64,000 bases of DNA from the NCBI GenBank assembly GCA_949840885.1, contig CATKYJ010000003.1, positions 1 to 64,000 of the forward strand. The letters are read 5' to 3'. Position 1 is the first letter of the stretch. Each line of letters begins with the position of its first letter. The translations under genes were made by a program, and so were the position numbers. Under the pieces are notes generated by a model, which saw only the letters and a program-made list of their open reading frames with translations, ran no database searches and was not told the DNA's origin. This document shows positions 17,774-25,450 of this stretch, piece after piece. Origin of the DNA: an uncultured Acetatifactor sp. (GTDB lineage: Bacteria; Bacillota; Clostridia; Lachnospirales; Lachnospiraceae).

Positions 17774-18649
17774 ATGGAGATTCTTCTGGCGGCTGCCTGT
17801 ATGCTGGCATTCTATTTGGGCTTTCTCTGTGTGCAAAACAGAATGGAACTGCGCTCTCTTTACCGGCAGTTGGAGGAAGTCGCCGCCGGAAGCCATATAG
17901 AACTCACCGCAAACAGCCGCCGGAAGCCGGTGCTGGCTCTGTGCAGGCAGCTGAACCTCATCCTGCGCAATCAGGACAGAGATCAGCTGCGATTCCGCCA
18001 GGCCCAAAAGGAGCTCAAACAGAATATCACCGGCCTGGCCCATGATATCCGCACGCCTCTTACAGGGGCTTTCGGATACGTGCAGCTGGCAGAAGAATGC
18101 GGTGACGAGGTGAAGCGGGCCCATTATCTCCACGCCGTGAAGACGAGGTTGTCTGAACTGGAAGAAATGCTGGAGGAAATGTTCCTGTACACAAAGCTTA
18201 CCAGCGAGGATTTCGCGCTGTCCCCTGAGAGGCTCCAGGTACTGCCTTTGCTTGGCGACTGCCTCCTGAATCTCTATCCGAAATTCGAGAAGGCAGGCAT
18301 CACCCCCCAGATCGCTTTTCAGTCTGAGGATTTCTGTGTCATGGCGGACAGAGAAGCTCTGAGGCGGGTTTTCCTGAACCTGATCGCAAATGCGCTGGTG
18401 CATGGGGCCGGCGGAATTACTATCTCTCAGAAAGGAAACCAGCTGCTGTTCAAGAACCCCCTTCGCGGAACGGAACGGCCCAATCCGGAGCTGATGTTTG
18501 ACAAATTCTACAAAAGTGACCGGGCCAGAGGAAGAGGCTCCTCCGGCCTGGGGCTTTTTATTGTCCGGGAACTGATGCGGAAAATGGGCGGGGAGGCAGA
18601 GGCTGTCCTGGAGGATGAAAATCTTCTGATTACATTATATTTCCTATAA
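17774..18649 (+). CDS. sensor histidine kinase with a minimal sensor region
   Basis: From ATG 17774 (GGAG eight bases upstream) the product is 291 aa. A single N-terminal membrane helix (MEILLAAACMLAFYLGFLCV) leads directly into a cytoplasmic linker, the phosphoacceptor helix with His90 (NITGLAHDIRTPLTG), and an HATPase_c domain with N box (NLIANALVHGAG) and G boxes (GRGSSGLGLFIVREL). There is almost no extracellular part, so the signal is probably detected within the membrane or through the adjacent ABC permease, as in other small kinases linked to such transporters. An alternative GTG start at 17696 would add 26 polar residues. It closes the module that starts with the response regulator. 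Confidence 0.9.
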   Translation: MEILLAAACMLAFYLGFLCVQNRMELRSLYRQLEEVAAGSHIELTANSRRKPVLALCRQLNLILRNQDRDQLRFRQAQKELKQNITGLAHDIRTPLTGAFGYVQLAEECGDEVKRAHYLHAVKTRLSELEEMLEEMFLYTKLTSEDFALSPERLQVLPLLGDCLLNLYPKFEKAGITPQIAFQSEDFCVMADREALRRVFLNLIANALVHGAGGITISQKGNQLLFKNPLRGTERPNPELMFDKFYKSDRARGRGSSGLGLFIVRELMRKMGGEAEAVLEDENLLITLYFL

Positions 18650-18695
18650 TTGACATATCATTCATATTATATTCTGGTATAAATATTACTTCTCC

Positions 18696-18724
18696 TTGAC
18701 TGGAAGCGCAAATAATGATACTGT
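18696..18724 (+). promoter_or_regulatory. sigma-A promoter of the GH172 gene
   Basis: TTGACT (18696-18701) and TACTGT (18719-18724) are separated by 17 bp, about 38 bp upstream of the start codon. A second TTGACA at 18650 has no well-spaced -10 box. Confidence 0.6.
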
Positions 18725-18761
18725 ATAAACAGAATACAGACCCCTTACAGAAAGGAGACTT

Positions 18762-19832
18762 ATGATGTTTGATTTATCTGCTCTCTACCAGGTTGCGGAC
18801 ATAAAGTCGCGCTCCATCAGTGCAGAGAATTTTACCGGAGAACCGGGCAAAGGAGGCATGTGTCCCCTGGAAGACGGAATTGCAAGACAGGCTGCCAGGG
18901 ATCTGGGTACCGGCTGGAAAGTGAATCCCTATATCCGGATCCCGTCTAAAGGCACCTTTGAAATCGCGAATATCGATGGCCCGGGCATCATCCGCCATAT
19001 CTGGCTGACGCCTCAGGGGCGCTGGCGCGACGTGATTCTGCGCATGTATTGGGACGGGCAGGAGAACCCCTCTGTGGAATGTCCCGTGGGAGATTTCTTC
19101 TGTATGGGTTGGAACGAATATGCCCCGATCCATTCCCTGGCGGTGTGCGTGAATCCCGGAAGCGCGTTTAATTGTTACTGGCAGATGCCTTTCCTGTCCA
19201 AATGCCGCATGACCCTGGAAAATCTTGCGGACAATGATACCGTCATTTATTATCAGATTGATTATACCCTGCAGTCCCTGCCGGAAACCATTGCGTATTT
19301 CCATGCCCAATTCCGCCGTGTCAATCCCCTGCCGTACAAGGACGTCTATACAATCGTGGACGGAATCCGGGGCCGCGGCCAATATGTGGGCACCTATATG
19401 GCCTGGGGCGTAAACAACAGCAATTGGTGGGGAGAGGGAGAGATCAAGTTCTACATGGACAAGGATACGGACTATCCCACTATCTGCGGCACAGGGACGG
19501 AAGATTATTTCTGCGGATCCTATAATTTCGAGAATCCCATAACTCATGACGCCTATGTCCCTTTCTCCACTCCGTATACCGGACTGCAGGTTCTGGCTCC
19601 GGACAAGCTCTACCGCAGCCAGTTCCGTTTCGGCATGTACCGTTGGCACATTCCGGATCCCATCTGCTTTGACGAGAAATTAAAAGTGACCATCCAGGCG
19701 CTGGGCTGGAGAAGCGAGGGGCGCTACCTGCCTCTGCAGGACGATATGGCATCCGTGGCATATTGGTATCAGACACTCCCCACAGCTCCTTTTCCCGGGC
19801 TGCCGGATCGGGACTATCTCGAAGTCATATAG
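18762..19832 (+). CDS. GH172 (DUF2961) glycoside hydrolase
   Basis: The 356-aa product has the DUF2961 core now classed as glycoside hydrolase family 172, whose known members act on alpha-fructofuranosides or arabinofuranosides. Landmarks are GPGIIRHIWLTP near residue 68, YWDGQENPSVECPVGDFF near 95, and GTGTEDYFCGSYNFE near 245, which holds conserved acidic residues of the family active site. There is no signal peptide, so the enzyme is cytoplasmic or released by another route; it would then act on imported short oligosaccharides or on difructose-type compounds. It has its own promoter and AAAGGAG ribosome binding site and stands alone, though the sugar importer lies 10 kb upstream. Confidence 0.9.
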   Translation: MMFDLSALYQVADIKSRSISAENFTGEPGKGGMCPLEDGIARQAARDLGTGWKVNPYIRIPSKGTFEIANIDGPGIIRHIWLTPQGRWRDVILRMYWDGQENPSVECPVGDFFCMGWNEYAPIHSLAVCVNPGSAFNCYWQMPFLSKCRMTLENLADNDTVIYYQIDYTLQSLPETIAYFHAQFRRVNPLPYKDVYTIVDGIRGRGQYVGTYMAWGVNNSNWWGEGEIKFYMDKDTDYPTICGTGTEDYFCGSYNFENPITHDAYVPFSTPYTGLQVLAPDKLYRSQFRFGMYRWHIPDPICFDEKLKVTIQALGWRSEGRYLPLQDDMASVAYWYQTLPTAPFPGLPDRDYLEVI

Positions 19833-19892
19833 CCGTAAGATAACATGGGGCGAAAATTTTTGCAAAATTTTTACTAAAAACTGTAAAAAACT

Positions 19893-19921
19893 GTTGACGC
19901 ACGAAACTTTTATGATATAAT
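19893..19921 (+). promoter_or_regulatory. strong sigma-A promoter of rpsU
   Basis: TTGACG (19893-19898) and the consensus TATAAT (19916-19921) are separated by 17 bp. Runs of A and T just upstream (from about 19855) could act as an UP element, as expected for a ribosomal protein gene. Confidence 0.85.
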
Positions 19922-20005
19922 AAAAGTTGTGTATGGGCTATATGCGATACATAAAAAATAACCCAATCAGTCATGTTGCGGGACTGAAGGGAGGGTCGGG
20001 TGGAC

Positions 20006-20182
20006 ATGTCAAACGTAATCGTAAAAGAAAACGAAACATTGGACAGCGCTTTGCGCCGTTTCAAGAGAAGTTGTGCGAAAGCTGGAATCCAGCAGGAGAT
20101 TCGCAAGCGCGAGCATTACGAGAAGCCGAGCGTCAGACGTAAGAAAAAGTCTGAAGCCGCCAGGAAGCGCAAATATAATTAA
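20006..20182 (+). CDS. rpsU: 30S ribosomal protein S21
   Basis: The 58-aa highly basic protein ([20 protein letters not shown]... ending [13 protein letters not shown]) matches bS21, a small-subunit protein involved in translation initiation. Length is normal for Firmicutes. The ATG at 20006 follows AAGGGAGGG; a GTG two codons earlier is in frame. The gene is monocistronic, with a strong promoter about 85 bp upstream and a terminator immediately downstream. Confidence 0.97.
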   Translation: MSNVIVKENETLDSALRRFKRSCAKAGIQQEIRKREHYEKPSVRRKKKSEAARKRKYN

Positions 20183-20191
20183 CCAACTTGT

Positions 20192-20220
20192 CCCCAGCCT
20201 TTAAAAGGCTGGGGATTTTG
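20192..20220 (+). terminator. intrinsic terminator of rpsU
   Basis: CCCCAGCCTTT and AAAGGCTGGGG form an 11-bp stem with almost no loop, followed by a short T-rich tail (ATTTTG). It lies 9 bp after the rpsU stop codon. Confidence 0.85.
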
Positions 20221-20351
20221 TGTCTGAATCATGTTTCCCGGCGCCGCGCGCTCCCTGACAGCCAATCTGATTTTTACGCCAAATGGCATATATCCGGCTG
20301 CATTTTCATATTCTAGTGACAAAGATATGGAATATGGAGTGTGGCATTTTT

Positions 20352-21512
20352 ATGTTGAGAAAGAAATCTTTGGCGGCAGCTCTTTTGGCACTTGCGCTTT
20401 TCTTTTCGGCCTTGCTGCCTGTAAGCGCCAATGTGACGGTCTCTGCCCCTTCTGTGATCCTGATAGAGAGCTCCACCGGCCAGGTGATCTATGAACTCAA
20501 TTCTACAGAGCGCAGAAGTCCGGCCAGCATCACCAAGATCATGACGCTCCTGCTTACCTTTGAGGCTTTGGACAGCGGTAGGATAAGTCTGACGGATCAG
20601 GTCATCACCAGCGAGCATGCCAGTTCCATGGGCGGTTCCCAGGTGTATCTTGCAGAGGGAGAGACCCAGACCCTGGACACCATGATCAAATGCATCACGG
20701 TCTCCTCCGGCAATGACGCCAGCGTGGCGGTGGCAGAGCACATAGCGGGCAGTGAGGAAGCCTTTGTGGCCCTGATGAATGAAAAGGCTGCGGAACTTGG
20801 CATGGTAGACACCCACTTTGAGGACTGCTGCGGCTTAAGCGACTCCGACAATCATTACACCTCTGCAAAGGACGTGGCGATTATGTCCAGGGAACTGACC
20901 ACCAGGTATCCGGATGTGTTCCATTATACCACCATCTGGATGGAGGACATCACCCATGAGACCAGACAGGGCACCTCGGCTTTCACCCTGAGCAGTACCA
21001 ACAAACTGTTGAAGCAGTACCAGTGGACCACCGGATTAAAGACCGGATCTACTTCAAAGGCGAAATACTGCATTTCGGCAACGGCCTCCAAAGACGGCAT
21101 TGATCTGATTGCCGTAGTGATGGGAGCGCCTGACTACAAGACGCGCTTCGGAGATGCTCAGACGCTTCTTACCTATGGATTCAGCGTCTGTAATCTGTAC
21201 ATAGACGAGAATCAGGATCCGCTTCCCCTTTTGCCAGTGGAGGGCGGCATTGCGGATGAGACCGGAATCGCATACCAAGGTGAATTCCGCCATCTGGATA
21301 CGGCCGGCAATGACTTAAGCGCAGTGGAAAAGGTACTGGAACTGCCAAAAACCGTACAGGCACCTGTGGAAAAGGGGGCTGAGGCAGGCAGGGCCCGCTA
21401 TTTACTAAACGGAACAGAGATCGGCAGTACCCCCATCCTGTTCACGGAAGATGTGGAGAAAGCCGGTTATCCGGATTATCTGAAAAAAATATTCGGCTTT
21501 TTCCTTTTGTGA
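20352..21512 (+). CDS. D-alanyl-D-alanine carboxypeptidase (DacF/PBP5-like, S11)
   Basis: This exported serine peptidase trims the terminal D-Ala of peptidoglycan pentapeptides. A signal peptide (MLRKKSLAAALLALALFFSA) is followed by the three S11 motifs: SITK (nucleophile Ser), SSGND (SxN) and LKTGSTSKA (KTG). A C-terminal beta domain and a terminal hydrophobic/amphipathic segment (YLKKIFGFFLL) fit membrane attachment. The start at 20352 places the signal peptide at the N-terminus; in-frame ATGs at 20283 and 20334 give an extended, less plausible leader. The ribosome binding site is weak. A second S11 gene lies at 25451; one of them may serve sporulation, as dacF does in Bacillus. Confidence 0.92.
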   Translation: MLRKKSLAAALLALALFFSALLPVSANVTVSAPSVILIESSTGQVIYELNSTERRSPASITKIMTLLLTFEALDSGRISLTDQVITSEHASSMGGSQVYLAEGETQTLDTMIKCITVSSGNDASVAVAEHIAGSEEAFVALMNEKAAELGMVDTHFEDCCGLSDSDNHYTSAKDVAIMSRELTTRYPDVFHYTTIWMEDITHETRQGTSAFTLSSTNKLLKQYQWTTGLKTGSTSKAKYCISATASKDGIDLIAVVMGAPDYKTRFGDAQTLLTYGFSVCNLYIDENQDPLPLLPVEGGIADETGIAYQGEFRHLDTAGNDLSAVEKVLELPKTVQAPVEKGAEAGRARYLLNGTEIGSTPILFTEDVEKAGYPDYLKKIFGFFLL

Positions 21513-21520
21513 TTTTGTGG

Positions 21521-21594
21521 TATACTTATCTGCGAGAGAACAAGGCCGGACGAACAAAGCCGACTCCCCGGCTGGAGTCCTTTGGACGTCCGGC
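21521..21594 (+). promoter_or_regulatory. extended -10 promoter and structured leader of the metallophosphoesterase gene
   Basis: TGGTATACT (TATACT at 21521-21526) has the extended -10 TGn element and overlaps nothing coding. The leader contains two nested perfect hairpins: outer GCCGGAC/GTCCGGC (21545-21551 and 21588-21594) and inner GACTCC/GGAGTC (21562-21567 and 21574-21579). There is no T-tract, so it is not an intrinsic terminator. Confidence 0.5.
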
Positions 21595-21614
21595 GGATTC
21601 AGGAAAGGAACTCA

Positions 21615-22475
21615 ATGACGGACATTTTACTTACCATCATCGTAATGATTGCGCTGGCGCTGCTCTGGGTCATGCTTTATGATACCAATCGCTTTGTGGT
21701 CAGATGCCATAAAGTGACAGACCCACGGATCAGGCACAGATGCAGGGCAGTGCTTCTGACGGATCTGCACAATAAATGCTATGGCAAAGAAAATGAGCGG
21801 CTTCTTGCAACGATTCGCAGCCAGGAACCGGATTTCATTCTGATCGCCGGCGATCTTCTTACCGCCCACCCCAAAGCGCCCCTGCAGCCGGCTCTGCATC
21901 TGTTGGAGAAACTGGCAGAAGCTTACCCCATATACTATGCAAACGGAAATCATGAACAGCGGCTGAAGGAAGCCTCCAGATACTATGGGAAAATGGCAAA
22001 GCAGTACAAAAAGGCGCTAAAACGTATTGGCATAGAGCCTTTATTGAACGGCCATGTGAGCCTGCCGGAACTGGGCCTCAATATCTATGGGGCCGAAATC
22101 GACATGGATTATTATAAGCGCTTCCACGCTAAGAAGATGCCTCCCGAATACCTGCCCCATCTATTGGGACAGGCCTCCGCAGACGCATATACAGTGCTGC
22201 TGGCCCACAATCCGGATTATTTTCCCCAGTATGCCGCATGGGGGGCTGACCTGACGCTGTCCGGGCATATACACGGAGGCGTGGCACGGGTGCCTTTCTG
22301 GGGGAAAGGGGTGCTTTCGCCCAGCTGGCATGTCTTCCCCAAATATGACGGCGGCATCTTCCGGGAGAAAGAGTCTGTCATGGTGCTGAGCAGGGGGCTG
22401 GGAAGCCATACCATCCCTGTGAGGGTCTTCAATCCCGGAGAACTGTGGGTGATCGACTTTCGCCCGGAGGAATGA
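21615..22475 (+). CDS. membrane-anchored metallophosphoesterase (calcineurin-like, YkuE type)
   Basis: The 286-aa protein begins with a membrane helix (LLTIIVMIALALLWVML) and continues with a binuclear metal phosphoesterase domain: DLHNK (D-x-H), AGDLL (GD), NGNHE (GNHE), and the final SGHIHGG motif, plus AHNPDYF between. Family members of this kind hydrolyse phosphomonoesters, nucleotides or UDP-lipid intermediates; the substrate here is not evident. ATG 21615 follows AGGAAAGGAA. It lies just before scpA/scpB but has its own promoter. Confidence 0.9.
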   Translation: MTDILLTIIVMIALALLWVMLYDTNRFVVRCHKVTDPRIRHRCRAVLLTDLHNKCYGKENERLLATIRSQEPDFILIAGDLLTAHPKAPLQPALHLLEKLAEAYPIYYANGNHEQRLKEASRYYGKMAKQYKKALKRIGIEPLLNGHVSLPELGLNIYGAEIDMDYYKRFHAKKMPPEYLPHLLGQASADAYTVLLAHNPDYFPQYAAWGADLTLSGHIHGGVARVPFWGKGVLSPSWHVFPKYDGGIFREKESVMVLSRGLGSHTIPVRVFNPGELWVIDFRPEE

Positions 22476-22503
22476 CGGTTTGCAGGAGAATATATGTTCT
22501 TTC

Positions 22504-22532
22504 TTGAAATACTGTGTCAAAAGCGGTAGAAT
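22504..22532 (+). promoter_or_regulatory. sigma-A promoter of scpA-scpB
   Basis: TTGAAA (22504-22509) and TAGAAT (22527-22532) are separated by 17 bp. The promoter is framed by GTTTGCAG (near 22481) and CTGCAAAC (near 22543), an inverted repeat of eight bases that could form a loop or operator. Confidence 0.65.
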
Positions 22533-22577
22533 AGTATCTCGGGCTGCAAACGTAAAAAGCCCTGTGCGAGGAAGAGA

Positions 22578-23330
22578 ATGGCGATACCGATAAAGCTGGA
22601 AGCTTTCGAAGGCCCCCTGGACCTTCTGCTTCATCTGATCGAAAAAAATAAAATTGATATCTATGATATCCCCATCGTGGAAATCACGGCGCAGTATCTG
22701 GACTACATCAAGCAGATGGAGACAGACGACATGAACGTGATGAGTGAATTTCTGGTGATGGCGGCTACTTTGATTGACATTAAATGCAAAATGCTGCTTC
22801 CCAGGGAGGTGGATGAGTTCGGCCAGGAGGAGGACCCCAGGGCAGAGCTGGTGCAGAAGCTGCTGGAATACAAAATGTATAAGTATATGTCCCTGGAGCT
22901 GCGGGATCGCCAGGTAGACGCAGCGAAAAACCTGTACCGGGAGCAGAAGCTCCCGCCGGAGGTGGCAATGTACAAGCCCCCGCTGGATTATGAGCAGCTT
23001 ATCGGGGGTATGACTCTGAACCGTCTGCATGAAATCTTCAAAACCATCATCAGACGCCAGGAGGACAAAATCGACCCTATCCGGAGCCGCTACGGCAATA
23101 TCGAAAAGGAAGAGATCGATATGGACGTAAAGCTCCTGTATGTGGAAGCCTACGCCAAAGAGCACGGCCAGTTCAGCTTCCGGAAGCTGATGGAAAAGCA
23201 GTCCAGTAAGATGGAGGTCATCGTCACCTTTCTGATCATTCTGGAACTGATGAAGACAGGAAAGATCACTATCAGCCAGGAAAATCTTTTTGACGACATT
23301 CTTATAACCTGGATGCAGATTCCGGCATAA
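22578..23330 (+). CDS. scpA: segregation and condensation protein A
   Basis: ScpA is the kleisin of the SMC-ScpAB condensin that organises and segregates the chromosome. The 250-aa protein starts with the diagnostic IKLEAFEGPLDLLLHLIEKNKIDIYDIPI and ends with the winged-helix that binds the SMC head (IVTFLIILELMKTGKITISQ). Length is typical. A GAGGAAGAG ribosome binding site precedes ATG 22578. scpB follows after 32 bp, the usual arrangement. Confidence 0.97.
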   Translation: MAIPIKLEAFEGPLDLLLHLIEKNKIDIYDIPIVEITAQYLDYIKQMETDDMNVMSEFLVMAATLIDIKCKMLLPREVDEFGQEEDPRAELVQKLLEYKMYKYMSLELRDRQVDAAKNLYREQKLPPEVAMYKPPLDYEQLIGGMTLNRLHEIFKTIIRRQEDKIDPIRSRYGNIEKEEIDMDVKLLYVEAYAKEHGQFSFRKLMEKQSSKMEVIVTFLIILELMKTGKITISQENLFDDILITWMQIPA

Positions 23331-23362
23331 AAAGCCAAAAAAGCTATAAAGGAGCTTCGGAA

Positions 23363-23932
23363 ATGAAAAGGACAAGGGCGGAAGCGGTCATCGAGGCGGT
23401 ATTGTTTACCATGGGGGAATCCGTGGAAATCAGCCGTCTGGCCGATGTGATAGAAGAGGATGTAAAAGTGGTAAAGGAGATTCTCCAGGGAATGGAAGAG
23501 CGCTATGCCAGGGAGGACAGGGGCATTACGTTGGCTTACTTCGAAAACGCCGTGCAGCTTTGCACCAAGGAGGATATGTATGAATATCTGGTAAAGATCG
23601 CCAAGACGCCCAAGAAAATAAGTCTTACCGACACTGTGCTGGAGACCCTTTCCATCATTGCCTACAAACAGCCCGTCACCAGGGCGGAGATTGAGCGGGT
23701 AAGGGGGGTCAACTGCGACCATGCAATCAACAGACTGCTGGAATACGACCTGATTACGGAACTGGGACGGCTGGACGCGCCGGGCAGGCCCTTGCTCTTC
23801 GGGACTACGGAACAGTTCCTGCGCTGCTTTGGCGTAGGAAAGCTGGATGATCTGCCGGAGCTGAATCCTGTCCAGCTGGAGGAGTTCAAGCAGCAGGCCG
23901 AGGCTGAGGTACAGTTACAGCTGGATGTGTGA
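23363..23932 (+). CDS. scpB: segregation and condensation protein B
   Basis: ScpB dimers bind the ScpA kleisin in the SMC complex. The 189-aa product has two winged-helix domains; key family segments are EAVLFTMGESVEISRLADVI, ETLSIIAYKQPVTRAEIERVRGV and GRLDAPGRPLLFGTTEQFL. It is followed by pepT after 87 bp. The start follows AAAGGAG. Confidence 0.96.
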   Translation: MKRTRAEAVIEAVLFTMGESVEISRLADVIEEDVKVVKEILQGMEERYAREDRGITLAYFENAVQLCTKEDMYEYLVKIAKTPKKISLTDTVLETLSIIAYKQPVTRAEIERVRGVNCDHAINRLLEYDLITELGRLDAPGRPLLFGTTEQFLRCFGVGKLDDLPELNPVQLEEFKQQAEAEVQLQLDV

Positions 23933-24019
23933 GCTAAGGCGACTATCAGATAACGCAGAGAGGGCAGCGCCGGGGGACAGGCGAGCCCGGAGGAATGCAG
24001 AAAAGAGAGGTCAACAAAC

Positions 24020-25261
24020 ATGTCAAAAACAATCGATTACTTTTTGCAGTACGCGAAAATCGACACCCAGTCCGACGAAACCACAGGCACATCGCCCAGC
24101 ACGGCGAAGCAGCACGACCTGGCGGTTCTCCTGGCCGCGCAGCTTAAGGACATAGGAGCCACAGAGATTACCTACGACAGGGAGCACTGCTATGTATACG
24201 CCACCGTCCCCGCGTCGGAGGGCTGCGAGGACGCGCCGGTGCTGGGGTTCATCGCCCATATGGATACCTCTCCCGCAGTGTCCAATGAGAATACGAAGCC
24301 CTGGATTGTGGAGAACTATGACGGCGGCGACATTGTCCTGAATGAAGCGGAGAACATCGTGTTCCGGCGGGCGGACTTCCCGGAGATGGAAGAGTATGTG
24401 GGCCATGACCTGATTGTGACGGACGGCACCACGCTCCTTGGCGGGGACGACAAGTGCGGCATCGCGGAGATCATGACGGCCAGCGAATATCTGCTGCAGC
24501 ATCCGGAAGTGAAGCATGGGAAGATTCGCATCGGCTTCACGCCGGATGAGGAGATAGGAGAGGGCACCAAGTATTTCGATGTGGAGCTGTTCGGTGCGGA
24601 TTTCGCCTACACCGTGGATGGCGGCGGGTTCGGCGGCCTGCAGGCGGAGACTTTCAACGCGGCGGGGGCGAAGCTTACCGTAAATGGCCGCAGCGTCCAC
24701 CCCGGCGAGGCCAAGGGCCGGATGATCAATTCCATGCTGGTGGCCTTTGAGTTCCAGAGCCTGCTCCCGGTGTTCGACAATCCCATGTACACCGAAGGGC
24801 GGGAGGGCTTCTTCCACCTGGACAATATCCAAGGAACCGTGGATAGAACCGTGTCGGATTACATCATCCGCGACCATGACCGGGATTTGTTCGAGCACAG
24901 GAAAGAGGTCTTCAGGCAGTGCGCAGACTTCCTGAACCAGAAGTACGGGGCGGGGACTGTGGAAGTGGAGATGAAAGACAGCTATTACAATATGTGGGAG
25001 ATGCTAAAGCCCCATATGCATCTGATAGACAATGCCTCCGAGGCCATAAGGGAGCTGGGAGGCGAGCCGGTGGTGAGCCCTATCCGGGGCGGCACGGACG
25101 GCGCCAGGCTGTCTTTCCAGGGTCTGCCCTGCCCCAACCTCTGCAATGGCGCAGGCAATGGCCACAGCCGCTTCGAATTCGCCAGCGTGCAGTATATGGA
25201 GAAAGTGACGGAATTGCTTCTGAAGCTGGCGGAGAAATATGCCACATTCCGGCAAATGTGA
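24020..25261 (+). CDS. pepT: peptidase T (tripeptidase)
   Basis: PepT is a cytoplasmic M20 di-zinc aminotripeptidase that releases the N-terminal residue of tripeptides. Metal ligands are visible in FIAHMDTSP (His80, Asp82), LLGGDDKCG (Asp), TPDEEIGEG (the catalytic Glu and a ligand Glu), VDGGGFGG (Asp) and the final GNGHSRFE region. The dimerisation domain lies between. Length (413 aa) is the family norm. The ribosome binding site is AGAGAGG. It is transcribed in the same direction as scpAB and may be read through from that promoter. Confidence 0.96.
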   Translation: MSKTIDYFLQYAKIDTQSDETTGTSPSTAKQHDLAVLLAAQLKDIGATEITYDREHCYVYATVPASEGCEDAPVLGFIAHMDTSPAVSNENTKPWIVENYDGGDIVLNEAENIVFRRADFPEMEEYVGHDLIVTDGTTLLGGDDKCGIAEIMTASEYLLQHPEVKHGKIRIGFTPDEEIGEGTKYFDVELFGADFAYTVDGGGFGGLQAETFNAAGAKLTVNGRSVHPGEAKGRMINSMLVAFEFQSLLPVFDNPMYTEGREGFFHLDNIQGTVDRTVSDYIIRDHDRDLFEHRKEVFRQCADFLNQKYGAGTVEVEMKDSYYNMWEMLKPHMHLIDNASEAIRELGGEPVVSPIRGGTDGARLSFQGLPCPNLCNGAGNGHSRFEFASVQYMEKVTELLLKLAEKYATFRQM

Positions 25262-25272
25262 CGAAGATTAGA

Positions 25273-25295
25273 GGCTTTTGAAGCCCCCCGTTTTT
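25273..25295 (+). terminator. weak possible terminator after pepT
   Basis: GGCTT/AAGCC with a 3-base loop is followed by CCCCG and TTTTT. The stem is only 5 bp, so this is tentative. The rest of the ~190-bp gap to the next gene shows no other clear element. Confidence 0.35.
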
Positions 25296-25450
25296 CCTGC
25301 CGGTGTACTCAAATATATACTTGATAAAAGCCATTTTTCAGACGCTCGTAATCAAAACACTTCCGGCTGACACTGATCGAAAACTGCAGAAAATGCATTC
25401 CACGGATGCAAGCCTCATATATTATTAAAAATCCCATTGGAAGCAAGACC

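Noticed and set aside
20231..20494. Small + strand frame overlapping the start of the first carboxypeptidase gene
   Set aside because: It reads the signal-peptide region in another frame and has no ribosome binding site.
22161..23375. Long antisense open frame (~400 codons) over the phosphoesterase and scpA
   Set aside because: It spans two well-supported genes and an intergenic promoter on the other strand and shows no domain pattern.
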